The position numbers were made by a program, and so were the translations under genes. Under the pieces are notes generated by a model that was given only the letters and a program-made list of their open reading frames with translations, was not told the DNA's origin and ran no database searches. This document shows positions 1-11,344 of a stretch of 64,000 bases of DNA, one piece after another. Each line of letters begins with the position of its first letter. Within the stretch, counting starts at the first letter, position 1. The stretch is from assembly GCA_021613335.1 (NCBI GenBank), contig JAJTWR010000278.1, positions 1,195,501 through 1,259,500 of the forward strand, in the 5' to 3' direction. This stretch comes from Whitmania pigra (lineage: Eukaryota; Annelida; Clitellata; Hirudinida; Haemopidae).

Positions 1-557
1 AAAGCCCCTTTCGTTCGGAAGTTTGAGGAAAAGCTATGTTCTGTCAAAAAAAGTGACTTGTTGTAATTTGTTAATGTCCTTTCAGAAACTAGTGATTTGT
101 TATTAAATTATTTAGTTATAATGATTGACCTATATATTTTTTATTACAATATGACATTAGACATATTGATTAGCTAGAATTGATAACTCAGCTTAAAGCT
201 CTACAATTTCTGATGTTTTCCATTATCATTATCTTAACAATGTTGCCATAAATAGTAGCTTGATATTCAGTTACATTGGATTAAATTTATGGATGTCTTC
301 ACTTTCTCAAATATCTCCCTTTCTTTACAAAGTCTTTGAAGATGTTTTCAAGTTATCTCATTAAATAACTTTTAACTTCATACTTTTGTGGTTGTGGGAG
401 GGCATGCATTTTCCATATTTCTGTTGTTGGCTAGCACTAGCTAATGAAACAAGTGCTAATGTAAATGAAACATTAAGTGTCATTAAACAATTCAATTTTT
501 TGGAACTTCCACTCCATGATAGATGGATCAGAGTATAATAAGCACATATCAAAAATG
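1..557. other. AT-rich stretch, no gene seen
   Basis: No splice-compatible coding series, RNA gene or clear repeat boundary is visible. Short open frames here have no recognisable family features. It probably continues the repeat debris that starts at about 558. Confidence 0.4.
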
Positions 558-829
558 GCGAAGGCTGTGGACATCTACTGAGTTGATGTATATGGAAAGC
601 TACAAAATCACGACACACTCTAAGATGATGCGGAAAGATTCATGCCATGGAACTAGTCAGTAACTCGGCTGTTTTAGTCCAGTGAGAAAACATTTTTGAA
701 TTTAGAGATATTTGGCGGTGCTTCGGACGTGTTCATTCAAGAACCTTACGAAAATTAACGATCTATTTTTTTTACCTTCCTTGTCAGCCACATGATGGCT
801 GGTTGCGGGCCTGAGGTTTTGCACCACTA
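558..829 (-). repeat. Non-autonomous hAT-like repeat, copy 1 (partial)
   Basis: Read on the minus strand, this matches the repeat at 5438-6025 and the one at 26456-27120. Shared parts are a start close to TAGTGGTGCAAAACC, then CTCAGGCCCGCAACC, a stretch around TTTTCGTAAGGTT, and the stretch ending near GCCATTTTTGATAT. The far terminus is not recognisable, so this copy is truncated or has diverged. The CAGTGGTnC(A)CAACC start is hAT-like. No coding capacity is seen. Confidence 0.6.
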
Positions 830-1109
830 GCCTAGACGATCCTGTCCCATCGAAGTGAAATAAGACAAAATAAGTTTCAATTTCCTGAACGACCGCTTGC
901 AATTGAAACTGTTGTTAATAAAATTGAGAGTGAAATTAGAAGATTTGGAAATAAGTCAGTTTCATAAAACTCAATAAAACCAAGAAGATCCAGTGGATCT
1001 TCATACTGGTTAATGAGCAGTATTTTGCAATTGTCAATTTCTGTAAGGCGTTCGTGCCCATTGATGTCTTAGTAATTTCTAAAATCTGTGCAATTTTGAT
1101 AAATATCAT

Positions 1110-1480
1110 CTGATATTGCTATCAGATAAAAGAATTTTAAAGCCCAGCAGCAATCAAAATTTTGTGCTCAGGTCTTTTAGTTATAAAAAAGTGTTGACAT
1201 CTATTGAAGTCAACCAAATGTGTTGTTCTTCATTACCCGCTCAATTTCTTCTGCTGAAAGGAATCTTCCAACGTCGCCTTTTGTCCACTTCAATCCCCAT
1301 GCTGTGCATTTTGATTTGGCATTTTCTATGGCATCTTAGCCCAAATCATCGTGAAGCTTGACAATTTTTGGCTCCAAAGATTCAATATCAGTTGCTGATG
1401 CCTTGAAATTCATAGGATCTTGTAAGCGCATCTGTAAACGATCAATATTTCCAACAATGGCATTACAAAAAATTTAATAC
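1110..1480 (-). pseudogene. hAT transposase fragment (ZMYM1-like), decayed
   Basis: The minus-strand translation matches the plus-strand fragment at 4800-5090. Shared motifs are a ...ATD(I/V)ESLE..., a KCTAWG and an LSAEEE-type segment. Stops and indels break this copy (for example after the LHDDLG stretch), so it is dead. The flanking 900-1740 has the same low-quality similarity and no intact frame. I assign it to the ZMYM1/DUF4371-type hAT transposases from family memory. Confidence 0.5.
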
Positions 1481-2108
1481 GCCAGTAACTGTTTTGCATC
1501 ACTTCTGGTTTAGGCGTCATAGTTTAGTCCTCCGATAATTTGGACTGGCAGCCCTACTATATCCTTCATGGATAGCTTTAACTGCTTCTGATCGTGCGCT
1601 CCAATGTGTATTAGATTCCCGCTTTACTGTGATGGGCACAGCTTTTTTAAACTCGTTCACAGTGGCAGACGTCTGATGTATCCCCTGCAGTCATTTTGTG
1701 ATCGATTTATTATCCTTGTTCAGTTATTATGATATAATGTTGTATATAATAAGAACTTAAAAAGCCTCAATTCGGCGCCCCTGCGCCTTGGGACATATGT
1801 ACCCTTCCCTCTAGCTACGCCACTGTCCGAATGTGAGTAGATTTGCAGCATATACAGAATTTTTTTTTCTTGATATCAGAAAAATCTCAGGTAAAATCCT
1901 TTAGTAAACTTTAAGCAGGGAGATTTGCATGATGGATCAAAAAACATGGACTGAAGAACACAGATGATATTATGACTCTTATTTCCCAAGCCTTTAACAA
2001 TCGCTTAGCGCCTATATTTGAGTGATTCTATATTAAACAATTTTTATTTACTTAGTCTTGAGTAAGTACTAAGGGGGTCCGCAAAAAACTATTTGGTAAT
2101 ATTCGGTA

Positions 2109-2621
2109 AAACCGTTCGAAACGGACGCACACATTTTAATGAGATGCTAAGAAAAAATAAAGCTCCACCCCTAAACAAATAAAACTCCGCCTAAATCGAG
2201 TAAAAGTGAATCTTTTATCCGCAATATATATTAAGTCATTAACATAGAAGTCTCTAATAAAGTTTTATTATAATTTTGGAAATACTTAACGTCTGACATT
2301 AGCGATCGAGTGTTTAGTGCTTTGCCTAATCCTAACCCTATCCTATCCCCTAATCCTAACCCCTAACCCTACCCTATCCCCTAATCCTAACCCCTAACCC
2401 TACCCTAACTCCTAATTCTAACCCTAACCCTACCCTAATTCTTGAGCGGATCTATTCGGAGCTTAAAAATGCGGACCGATTTTCCCTAAAAAGAGATATA
2501 CCTAAAAATATTACGGATTAAAGATTTACTTTTACTCATTTTAGGCGGAGCTTCATTAAAGTGGAGCATCTCATTAAAATGTGTGCGTCCGTCTCGAACG
2601 GTTTTACCCGTTGACATTTGG
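2109..2621. mobile_element. Short terminal-inverted-repeat element with ~110-bp TIRs
   Basis: The left end begins GGTAAAACCGTTCGAAACGG and the right end is the near-exact inverse, ending CGTTTTGAGA-like through GGTTTTACC. The inverted similarity runs about 110 bp and includes AATGAGATGCT, AGCTCC-containing and GCCTAAA...GAGTAAAAGT segments. There is no coding frame. Its tips and subterminal blocks are related to those of the larger element at 15534-22159, so it is probably a non-autonomous member of that family. A telomere-like tract lies inside it (separate entry). Confidence 0.75.
2320..2446. repeat. Degenerate telomere-like (CCCTAA)n tract
   Basis: About 125 bp of CCTAACCC / CCCTAATCC / ACCCTACCC units: the C-strand form of TTAGGG repeats with frequent variants. 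It lies wholly inside the inverted-repeat element at 2109-2621, not at a chromosome end. Confidence 0.85.
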
Positions 2622-2825
2622 CTCGCTGTGAAGACACCGGCAGCTCGGCATTTTCAAAATGGTTCTCATGTGTTTATGTATTTTATTAATGTCCATTTCA
2701 TGTCTAGATGATTAGGACGGTTCTCAAAATTTGTTTGCGAAATATAGCTCCTCCCCTCTTTGCTACTCCTCCCACTTCCGGGACAGATAGTAGGGGATTT
2801 AAGCCTCAGTCAGAATAGGTCCCTT

Positions 2826-3000
2826 TATTCTAGCGGTCTCAAACGCAAACTTGGCAGCTTCCTCTGAAAATGTTGTGAAGGCTTTAAGCATGTTTCTGGC
2901 ATTGTCAGTAATAACATATCCAATGTCAATGCTCTGCATTCCATACTCTGACAGTAGTTCCTCAAAAGCTGCACAAATATTTTTTCCTGTGTGTTTTGTC
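2826..3000 (-). pseudogene. hAT transposase fragment (same family as 29534-30212)
   Basis: The minus-strand peptide with EKIFVQLL...YCQSM and LLLTMPETC matches the hAT transposase inside 29310-30635 in the same order. Only about 55 residues remain, ending where a LINE fragment begins at about 3002. Confidence 0.65.
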
Positions 3001-3001
3001 T

Positions 3002-3175
3002 AGTTTTCCTAGATCTGGAAAAAGCCTTTGACATGGTGTGAAGAGAAGGAATAGTCGCAAGATTGTCCGCACTAGGCATCAAAGGAAGGATGCTTCGCTG
3101 GATAAACGACTTTCTACAAGACCGTACAATGGAAGTCAGAGTCGGAGCGACTTTTTCCAATCCCCAGTTCTTAAA
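3002..3175 (+). pseudogene. Non-LTR retrotransposon reverse transcriptase fragment
   Basis: The plus frame reads VFLDLEKAFDMV, stop, REGIVARLSALGI... and then a WINDFLQDR motif. The FLDLEKAFD block is the RT motif holding the first catalytic aspartate, and FLxxR is the typical downstream block of jockey/R1/I-type LINEs. A tryptophan codon has become TGA, and both flanks lack RT sequence, so this is a dead fragment. Confidence 0.75.
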
Positions 3176-4799
3176 TTAACATTATTGGTAAAACCTTATG
3201 TGTCGACATCAGCATAACAAAATAAGCTCCGACCGCCTACCAAATGATTAAAAGTAAATTTTTCCTAAGTTGACATATTTACAAAAGTTTTTAAAAAAAT
3301 CTCTGAAAAAGGAGTATAACAAAATATTTATTTATTTTAATATTTTCCTAGCTTTCCGGGATTATCACAAATAACGTTAAGTAATCACGCAGTTCATGGG
3401 TCGTCAGGCCGATCAAATGCTATTTAACTATCTTAATTAATTTTGATCTTAGTTGGGTAAATTTAGCCTACAAAATAAAGCAAGACATTTTATTCATTAT
3501 TTATTTATTTGGTTAAAGTCCGTTTCATAGGCCAGACATCAGCTAATTTATATCATTTTAGTTGGCCGTATCGAGTTAGACCGCCATTACCTCTTAACGT
3601 GATGCACCAACCAATTAAAAACTCCCCATGTAACCCTCGTTCGTTTATAACTTTGTTGTTTTAAGTTAAAAGTTTAAAAGCTAATACCTGGGACGAACTG
3701 ATAATTTGGCAAAACCCCAGCATTATTACGTTGTTATTCAATCTTGTAAATTTTGACCACTCTCACGCTTAACATTATTAATTTAGTGCCACCTTAGTTA
3801 TGGCGCTCATGATGGCCGTTAAAAGAGATTTAAGGAGATCACTACTAAAACCCACAACGGCAGGGCATGACAGAATATTGTAGTCTCTGTGGGGAACATT
3901 TAAATAATATCAACAAAACCCTCAACTGATTACGATTATGAATCAGGAAGAAGCAATCACAATACCTGGCGTCTTCATCCAAGAATGCACAAAATCAAGA
4001 GGAGAATAACAGATCAACGAAATAAAGTTTAATAAATTTTGTTGCGTATGGTTTTGAAGTGACGGCACATCTCTATTGGCGCGCACAGAAACCATGCATA
4101 TAATTTGAATTTGAAGGCGCTTATCTAGCTTGCAACAGGGCTGCCAGCCATGGCTGTCTCTGGAGTGAAGTCAGATTGAAGTTTGGAGTTTACAATAGAA
4201 ATGTTTGAAACGATCTTCACCAAACACTTGTTTCCTTGCATTAGTTAAATTTACAGCGATGTCGAGGGTAGTCCCAAGCTTCAATTATGCCATCCCAGAA
4301 CTGTAGCAGAGATTTGAACAGCTCATCAACAGTCATATCTATTTTACAATTTTAAATTTACCGTTTTTATGTTCGCAGCGGGTGACCGTAATTTTCAAAG
4401 TATAATATGTCGCTACAAAAAAATATAACGCTCACTTGCGTTATGCGGTTTCGACATTCTAGGGCCATCGATGCTCTTTAATCGATGAACCATGATGATG
4501 GTTGAAGTTAGTGATTTTGCTTTGACTATGGATTTAGTTGGCAGGGACACCCATCCGACCGGTGGCCACCACGGAAAATGTAAGATGTTTAGAGCAGGGA
4601 CGTCATTTGGCTGGGCAGGGAGCAATGGCAACGTTTAGACTAGAAGCAAATAGGTCATCTAATGTTTTGTGAAGATTTGCCCTTCGAATTTTGGCTAGAA
4701 GCAAAAAAGGGATCATCTCAGAAGTGATGCAGAACAGTTACTGGCTTACTAAATTTTAACTTCATAGTTTTCTGGAATGCCATTCTTGGAAAAATTGAT
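3176..4799. other. Repeat-rich spacer, no gene
   Basis: At 3180-3260 there is a weak copy of the GGTAAAACC.../AAATAAGCTCC.../GATTAAAAGTAAAT subterminal blocks of the 2109 and 15534 families. At about 3497-3535 there is a minus-strand copy of the short ATAATCAAATAAATAAA-type retroposon tail. I see no splice-coherent gene or RNA gene in the rest. Confidence 0.4.
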
Positions 4800-5090
4800 C
4801 GTTTATAGGTGTGCTTACAAGATTCTACTACGAATTTCAAGGAAGCAGCAACTGATGTTGAATCTTTGGAACAAGAACTTGTCAGGCTTCACAATGATTT
4901 AAGCCAAGTTGATGTACAAAACTCCAAAACAAAGTGCACAGCCTGGGGGATTGAGGTGAACAGAAGAAGGCGACATTGGAAGATCCCTGGCGAACTGGCA
5001 AGAGGACTTTCAGCAGAAGAAGAAATGGTGCGGGTCATATTTGATCGACTTCAACAGAAGATTCCCACACTTTTAACGACTAAAAGACCT
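4800..5090 (+). pseudogene. hAT transposase fragment (ZMYM1-like)
   Basis: An open frame of about 94 residues with TAWGIEVNRRRR, PGELARGLSAEEE and a DRLQQ end. It matches the decayed minus-strand fragment at 1110-1480 and is better preserved. This is the segment between the zinc finger and the catalytic region of ZMYM1-type hAT transposases, by family memory. No catalytic part is attached. Confidence 0.55.
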
Positions 5091-5437
5091 TAGCACAAAA
5101 TTTGGGTTGCTGCTTGTCTTTAAAATTATTCTATCTGATGTGCAATATTAGATGCAATTTATTAAAATTGCACAGATTTTGGAAATTACTAAGACACGGA
5201 CATGAATGGGCACGAACATTTTACAGAAATTGCTCAGTAACCGGAATGAAGTTCTATCAGAAACTCCATTGGATCTTGGTTTTATGAAAATGACTCATTT
5301 CCAAATCTAATTTTACCGCAAATTTTATTAAAAACAGTAGCAGTTTCAATTACAAGCGGTCGTTCAGGAAATTGAAACTTATTTTGTCATATTTGCGTTC
5401 TTCGATAGAATCATCTAATCATCTAGATCACCTAGGC

Positions 5438-6025
5438 CAGTGGTACACAACCTCAGGCCCGCAACCATGTGGACCGCGAAGGTTGACAAGAAAATTGTAA
5501 AATAGGTCTTTCAATCAATCTTCGTAAGGTTCGAGAATGAACACGGAGGAAGCACAGAGCCCTGCATCTATAAAATAAAAAATATTTTTTCACTTGACTA
5601 GCAAACAGCCGAGTTGCTGACTAGTTTTATGGCGTGACAGCTAAGCCCCACCAATAATCTTGCGTCGTGATTTTGTAGCTTTCCATACACCTCGACTCAT
5701 TAGACCTCCACAGCCTCCGCCATTTTTGATATTTGATTATTTTCCATCGTTATGAAAACTACAAACAACCTGATATCTCAAAGCTTGTTGCAGACATGCA
5801 GCCTCAGCCATCACGGTGTTTTCTCAAATTAACTACGAACATCAGCCAATCTAGTTCACAACTTTGTCCTTATTCTTCATTACATGTGTCTTATTGCTTG
5901 AGTTGTCTTGATGTTGATGAGGTATAAAACTTGGAATATATTTTACATAGTCTCATTCGCTCGGCCCTCGGAGGTTTTCCAAATTCTGTTTCTAGCTCTC
6001 TGCCAAAAAAGATTGCGTACCACTG
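5438..6025 (+). mobile_element. Non-autonomous hAT-like element, copy 2
   Basis: The left end CAGTGGTACACAACCT and the right end AGATTGCGTACCACTG form an imperfect terminal inverted repeat. The flanking 8-mers (left acctaggc, right gtctaagt) agree at 4 of 8 positions, with only transitions between them, as in an old 8-bp target duplication. No coding potential. Related copies are at 558-829 and 26456-27120. Confidence 0.6.
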
Positions 6026-6549
6026 GTCTAAGTGATCTTGCTCTTCTTAGAGTTGCAAGAGAGGTATTGGAATAAAGAGATTGTGCTTGTCTCAAAGACC
6101 AGTTTGCGACGAGTTTTATTTAATTTAGCGAAATTAAGAAAAATAAATCTTTTGTAGACTGTGCAAAATCAGGATACGACAGTGACTGATTGAGTCATGC
6201 AATATAATTTCTACAAATTTGCTTCTTTAAATACAATGTTTCATCACAGATTAATTTTTTTTTCTTTTTTCGATGTAATAGAAAAATGTGATTAAATGGG
6301 GTGGGTGGGGGGGGCAATTTTATAGTTTGTTCTCGGGCACAAAATACCATAGCAACGCCACTGGATGAAAGCACGTGAAGTATTACATGAACATTATAAG
6401 TTCAATAAAGGAGAATTAGTTGTAGGCTGTTAATGGTGATATTAGACTTTTTATAATTTTGGCCAATATAAAATGAAAAAAATTTTTTACAAGCCTCCAT
6501 CACATGGTAGTAAAAATTTTTATTTATTCAAACTTTTAAATTTCAATCT

Positions 6550-6885
6550 TCTTTTGCAGAACTTTGACAAATGATGACAAAGGGAGGGACATGACTGTCT
6601 TCTTACAGACATTTAATTTCAGGTTCGTTATAAGCTGGTTTGCAGAGAGATTTTCTTTAGAAGCTCCACGAAAGAGTTTTCTTCGCATCTTTTGTCGGAG
6701 TCTTTGAGGTTTCCCACTGGCATATTTTGTTCCATAGCCTTCTAAAATCTAGAAACAACAAATTCACTTCTATTTAATTGTTTGACAAGCAATCTTTCTA
6801 TGCAAAAATAATGCTGTTTTGAAGACCAGAATTTTTCCTTTTTCTTCAGCTGTTAGTCCACTCCTTCCACCCATGATAAAAATAT
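6550..6885 (-). pseudogene. Tc1/mariner transposase N-terminal remnant
   Basis: Read on the minus strand from about 6877, fragments in two or three frames give MGGRSGLTAEEKGKI, then a RKIAC helix, NRS(E)FVV, a YGTKYASGKPQRL stretch and SANQLI. This is the usual order of the bipartite helix-turn-helix DNA-binding domain of Tc1-like transposases: EEK...I, IA..., RS...V, YG...SGR(K)P. Frameshifts break it and no DDE domain follows. Confidence 0.6.
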
Positions 6886-7032
6886 TATTTACTAAACAGT
6901 CAACTAAAAATACCCTTTATATAGTTTTGTGGTTTATAAATTATAGTGTGATTTTTTTGGAAAAGCTTGTAAAAGTTTGCTAATAGATATATCACTAAAT
7001 ATTGCAAAGCGATGGTAGCTTATGCATGCAGG

Positions 7033-7240
7033 GGCACCCCGTCATAATAGCCCGGCGACAAAATAGCCCCGTCAAAATAGCACCATCAAAACATAAAACT
7101 CATTTCATTTAATCAAATTTGAAATAAGTTATAGGTTAATGTATCAACTCATATAAATATTTTTTTTATAAAGATACATTGACGGGGATGTTTTGACGGG
7201 GCTATTTTGTCGCTGGGCTATTTTGACGGGTCACCGCGTG
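7033..7240. mobile_element. Palindromic MITE-like element
   Basis: The left ~60 bp (CCCGTCATAATAGCCCGGCGACAAAATAGCC...) is repeated inverted on the right (...GACGGGGCTATTTTGTCGCTGGGCTATTTTGACGGG). Each arm also holds internal direct repeats of GAC(A)AAATAGCCCCGTCAAAATAGC type. An AT-rich spacer of ~90 bp separates the arms. No coding capacity. Confidence 0.75.
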
Positions 7241-7504
7241 CAGGTTGGGCGAATGGGTTTCGTGCCTGCAAACGGCGGTAATGGCAACAGTCGTAATGTA
7301 TGGTGTTTGAAACCCAGCATGCCACTTGCGCTATATGAATGGCTAAAAAAAGCGCCTCTGACGCTACGCATATGGCGCTATACAAATGAAGTACATTTAC
7401 ATTTTTTACATGTTTTGTAACCTTTTTACACCGCCTAAATAGGACATTTTTATAAATTTACAAGCATCACTTGTAATCAATAGGAAATTTGTCACAAATA
7501 TATA

Positions 7505-8215
7505 TCCTCATCGTTGCCTGTCTCTGGACTTCGGGATGATGACTGCCAGAGGAGCAATCCCATCTTCTCTGCCAGTCATCTTCAATCTACTGGGCGCCGA
7601 ATCGTTTTTCATCCTTGGTGGGATTTGGCACTTTATCTGACCTCGAGTTGTTAACCAGGGTGTCGGCCTTCTCGTTTCCTGGGATGCCACGTGAGCAGGT
7701 ACCCAAACGAGAGTGACTTGCTGATCTTGTTTCTTGAAATATGAAATCAAAGACAAAATTCTAAGAATTTCAAGATCATGGTAGCCATTGTTTCGATTTC
7801 TTAGGCACTGGATGGCACTAAGAGAATCGCTTAAAATAACAATGTTTTTGTCCTCCCCCTGGTAGGAGGTTTTTAGCAGCATTAGGCAGTCCTCGATGGC
7901 TGCTAATTATGTCACAGAGATGCTGCTTTCGGGTGAAGCTCTGATACTAAGCTCCAATCCTTTCTTGGGGATGAAGATTCCTATTCCTGCCTTGTCCTTC
8001 ATCTTGGACGCGACCGTATAGCAGAACAGGCTTGAGTCACTGATTTCTTCGATCTTCTCCCTCAGACGATCGTCGTCGCTGTTGCCCGTACGAAGATATC
8101 AAAGACAGGGTTTTTCAGAGTCCAAGGTGTTCTGATTACTTCGGCATCCAATGATCTTGTGATATCCTTTTGACACCGTTTCTGAGATTTGTGACAGTGT
8201 GACATGGGGGAGGGG
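7505..8215 (-). pseudogene. LINE RNase H domain fragment (I/R1/jockey type)
   Basis: The minus strand gives NIVILSDSLSAIQCLRN followed by VTLVWVPAHV. These are the second and third acidic blocks of the RNase H domain at the C-terminus of I/R1-type LINE ORF2. The frame shifts after PAHV, where a DxxAD block is expected, and a stop interrupts the upstream part. The piece at 8475-8700 is probably the same element, separated by a small hAT-like insertion. Confidence 0.7.
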
Positions 8216-8350
8216 GTTAAAATGGTCTAAAATAGCGTGACATACTTTATGGACGGCTCCTTATGCAAACTGTCCATCATTACGTAAAGCATGAAAAAAT
8301 GCAAAAAATTAAAATTACATAAGTTTCTAATTTATAAAACAATTATAACC

Positions 8351-8474
8351 AGTGTTGTAAAAAGTACCGCATTTCAGTAAGTAATTACAACTAATACCTC
8401 AAAAATTTACTTACGTAAAAGTAAATATGCTCAAAGATGTACTAAAGTAAAACGTTACAGCAACTAAAAGTTAC
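8351..8474. repeat. Short hAT-like repeat rich in AAGTAC/AAGTTAC
   Basis: It starts CAGTGTTGTAAAAAGTA and continues with many AAGTAA/AAGTTAC words. The same start and composition recur at 42773-42925, and a related AAGTAC-rich tract lies at 22262-22470. CAGTGTTGnAnAAAGTA is a common terminus of animal hAT MITEs. It lies between two LINE fragments. Confidence 0.5.
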
Positions 8475-8700
8475 TTAAAAAGGGCTTGGCCGATTCGTCT
8501 TCATCTTCCAGTGAAGTTTGTCCTCTGGGATGGAAATCCTGAAACCAGAAACAAAATAACATTCCCTAATGGGGTTATTAGAAATCGCCAGTGACCGGAT
8601 AGTATGATTAGCGGTGAGCTTCTTTTGACGATGGTCTAATGGAAGTTCACCGCATTCCACTTGTAGCGAGAAGGTTCCAATTCCAAGCATATGAAGTCTT
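8475..8700 (-). pseudogene. LINE ORF2 fragment between RT and RNase H
   Basis: The minus frame reads ...LQVECGELPLDHRQKKLTANHTIRSL...NNP. The G(E)xPLxxRRxKLxxxxxIR pattern is the linker found just before RNase H in jockey/R1/I-group LINEs. With 7505-8215 it makes a dead minus-strand LINE interrupted at 8216-8474. Confidence 0.55.
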
Positions 8701-9432
8701 GAGGGCCTGGAATTGTATACTGTAATATACCTTATTGTTCACTCTGTAGCTAGGGTCAAAGGCATCACTCTTATAACCCATCACAGATCTTATGGTGGCT
8801 CTGTAAATCTGAAGCAATCAGGATTTGCAGGCCCCCAGGTTTTCATTGCAACAGCTCTCATCACATTGAGGCGTTTCCGGCATCTGCATTTAAATGATTG
8901 CACGCTTATTGAACACAAGCACATCAGTGGACACAATTTTGCAAGGCAAGGCCTTTGTTACAGAGTAATTCTCCCCATTACTTCATTCCACATGAAATGA
9001 ATTGTTGCTGATTTCATGACATGAACCAGTAACTTTAAGAGATGCGTAGCAGCACGTTTCATTGTTATTAAAATTATTTTTATTTATTAATTATTTAATT
9101 ATACTAAATTAAATCTACTTAATATTCTTGAATTTTTCTGATTGGATATTATGCTTTAAAATTACCGTCGTGATGCTTGTGCTTGTAATTTCTTATGATG
9201 TTTATCATTCTGCCGCTGTGTTAAGCAACTTATATGTAAATTATTATTTCCTTAAGTCATTTCTGAGCCTTAATTAAAATAATTGTAAACTATAAGACTT
9301 GGATCGGGTTACGATTAGTATTATTTATTAATTTATAAAGTGTCTCTTTAAAATTGGACACTCAGAATTTTGGTTGATTTCTTAAGATAGGCTAAAGTTA
9401 AGAACAACCGGATTAGTAATTTTTACTTGGAA
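8701..9432. other. Spacer upstream of SLC35B4; no gene seen
   Basis: A 95-codon open frame on the plus strand at 8713-9000 has no recognisable motif and is probably chance. The 400 bp before the SLC35B4 start should hold its promoter and 5-prime UTR, but no defined element can be read. Confidence 0.4.
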
Positions 9433-11315
9433 ATGCATCCTGTTTTTTCAATTTTATTGGTTTTTATTGGATGTTGTAACAATGTGGTTCTGTTGGAGCT
9501 GCTTATCAGGTAGGTTAATTTTCTAGCTTGATTTAAGTTAAGGGGTGGGGTAACTGAAAATGAATATATAAAAATATGTTATGTGCCTGATTTTTTAATA
9601 TTAAGGAACTGCCGATTCATATATTATGATTATTTTTTAGAAATGATCCTAGTTGTGGCACAATGGTGACTTTCATGCAGTTTCTCTTTATTGCCGCTGA
9701 AGGATTTGTCAACACAACTAAATTTTTTACAAGAAAACCAGTCATACCTCTTAAGTAGTTTTTGCTATAATTTCACAGAGTTCCAAAATTTTAAAATGAA
9801 TGATTCTATCCATCAGGTCATATGTGCTAATGGTACTTTTGTTCTTCTTAACAAGTGTTGTTAACAACTATGCTTTTGCCTTCAATGTCTCCATGCCTTT
9901 ACACTTGATATTTAGATCAGTTGGTTTGATTTTTATGATTTGTTCAAAAATTGTCTTAATTATAAATGTGGTGTTTGTTGAGTGATTTTGCATCAAAATG
10001 GAAGAAAATAGAGAGACTGGTTGGAAAATGGTGCGACAACAAATGGGCTGTTGCATTTAATAGAGTCTACCTTGATAACAAATTATCTAAAATAAACTAT
10101 AATTGTGCATGAAATATAAATTAAATTAAAAATATACTTATTTTCAATTAGGGTTCACTTGTAGCAAATATGATTCTTGGATTCTTTATTTTAAGAAAGA
10201 GGTTAACATTTAGAAATGTTCTTGCAATTAATTCTGCAAAGTCTCAAAGCTTGTTTTTAAATTTTCAGGTACAACTCGATGAAATGTATCTCTGTCATTA
10301 TGATTACTGCAGGCATATGTTTGGCAACTCTTGCATCAGTTGGAGATGGAGTTTAGACATCATTTTTTATTCTGTGAGGTTCTTGTGATGAAAGCTTAAT
10401 TTCTTTATTTTGACAGAGTTTTGAAATAAAAGCTGATCATGAGACAATGGATTTGAATGAATTTTTCCGTTGGATATCAGGTAAATAAAATTCAAGCTTT
10501 CTATCATTACTCATTAAGTCGTGGTTTTGGCAAATATTAGCTAAATTGATGTGTTTGTTAATTCCCTAGGGATATTCATACTGACCATGGCTTTGTTTAT
10601 GTCAGCATTGATGGGTCTTTATCAAGAAACTGTTTATAGGAAACATGGGAAACATCCATCAGAAGCTCTGTTTTATAATGTTAATTTTTAAGCATCTTCA
10701 AGCTTTTTAATGTAAATCACATTCAGAATTTATTGATTTCAGCATGCCATGCCTCTTCCCTTTTTCCTCCTTTTCCACAAGGATATTCTGCACCACGTTC
10801 ACTTATTTAATCAATCGGGTGCCAAGATTTACAATGCTTAAAACCAACAATTTTATGAAAAGTTAAATAAATTTATGATTATTTTAGAGCCCTTACTGCC
10901 AGGCATAATTCCAATACCTGTGATGTGGGTCTACATCATTGGTAACATGATCACACAGTGAGACCATAAGTAATTGTTTTTGTATGATATTATTTCAAAT
11001 GAGTTCAAAATATTTGTTTCCAGGTACATGTGCATCAAGTCTGTATTTGTATTAACCACTGAATGTCCATCTTTGACAGTTACCTTAGTCGTTACCCTGA
11101 GAAAGTTTATATCACTGCTATTTTCAATTTTCTACTTTGGAAATGCATTCACTGCTCAGCACTGGTTTGGTACCATTATGGTATTTGGGGGGACATTCCT
11201 CTTTGCAGATTTACATGGACATTTTAGGAGATATTTTTCCAACAATGAACTTGAGAAGAAATGTGATTCTGTTAGTCAGGAAGAACTTATGACACAAAAG
11301 TTAAAAATCCGATGA
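9433..11315 (+). CDS. SLC35B4: SLC35B4-like UDP-xylose/UDP-GlcNAc transporter
   Basis: Multipass nucleotide-sugar antiporter expected in the ER/Golgi, importing UDP-xylose and UDP-GlcNAc for glycosylation. Read exons: 9433-9509, 9641-9754, 9817-9919, 10152-10216 (end uncertain), 10269-10350, 10417-10480, 10570-10679, 10743-10818, 10888-10957, 11024-11315. They give about 350 residues; the human protein has 331. Family landmarks in order: an N-terminal GCCNNVxLELL helix, TSVVNNYAFAFNVSMPLH, IFRSGSLVANMILG (joined across an intron), QETVYRKHGKHPSEALFY, and TTECPSLTVTLVVTLRKF(I)SL. The start ATG at 9433 opens the first hydrophobic helix and matches the family N-terminus. Oddity: exons 4 and 5 do not join in frame at a normal GT donor (see findings). 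The C-terminal tail is charged, and an AATAAA follows at 11339. Confidence 0.93.
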
Positions 11316-11338
11316 AAATTATTTTTAAGGTAATTAGT

Positions 11339-11344
11339 AATAAA
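11339..11344 (+). terminator. Polyadenylation signal AATAAA of SLC35B4
   Basis: Canonical AATAAA 24 bp after the stop codon. It would give a very short 3-prime UTR. Usage is inferred from position only. Confidence 0.5.

Noticed and set aside
2320..2446. A true chromosome end at the telomere-like tract
   Set aside because: The tract is short, degenerate, flanked by element sequence on both sides and followed by more than 60 kb of ordinary DNA.
8713..9000. 95-codon plus-strand open frame upstream of SLC35B4
   Set aside because: No motif, no splice partner, composition like its flanks, and it overlaps the tail of the LINE debris. Probably chance.
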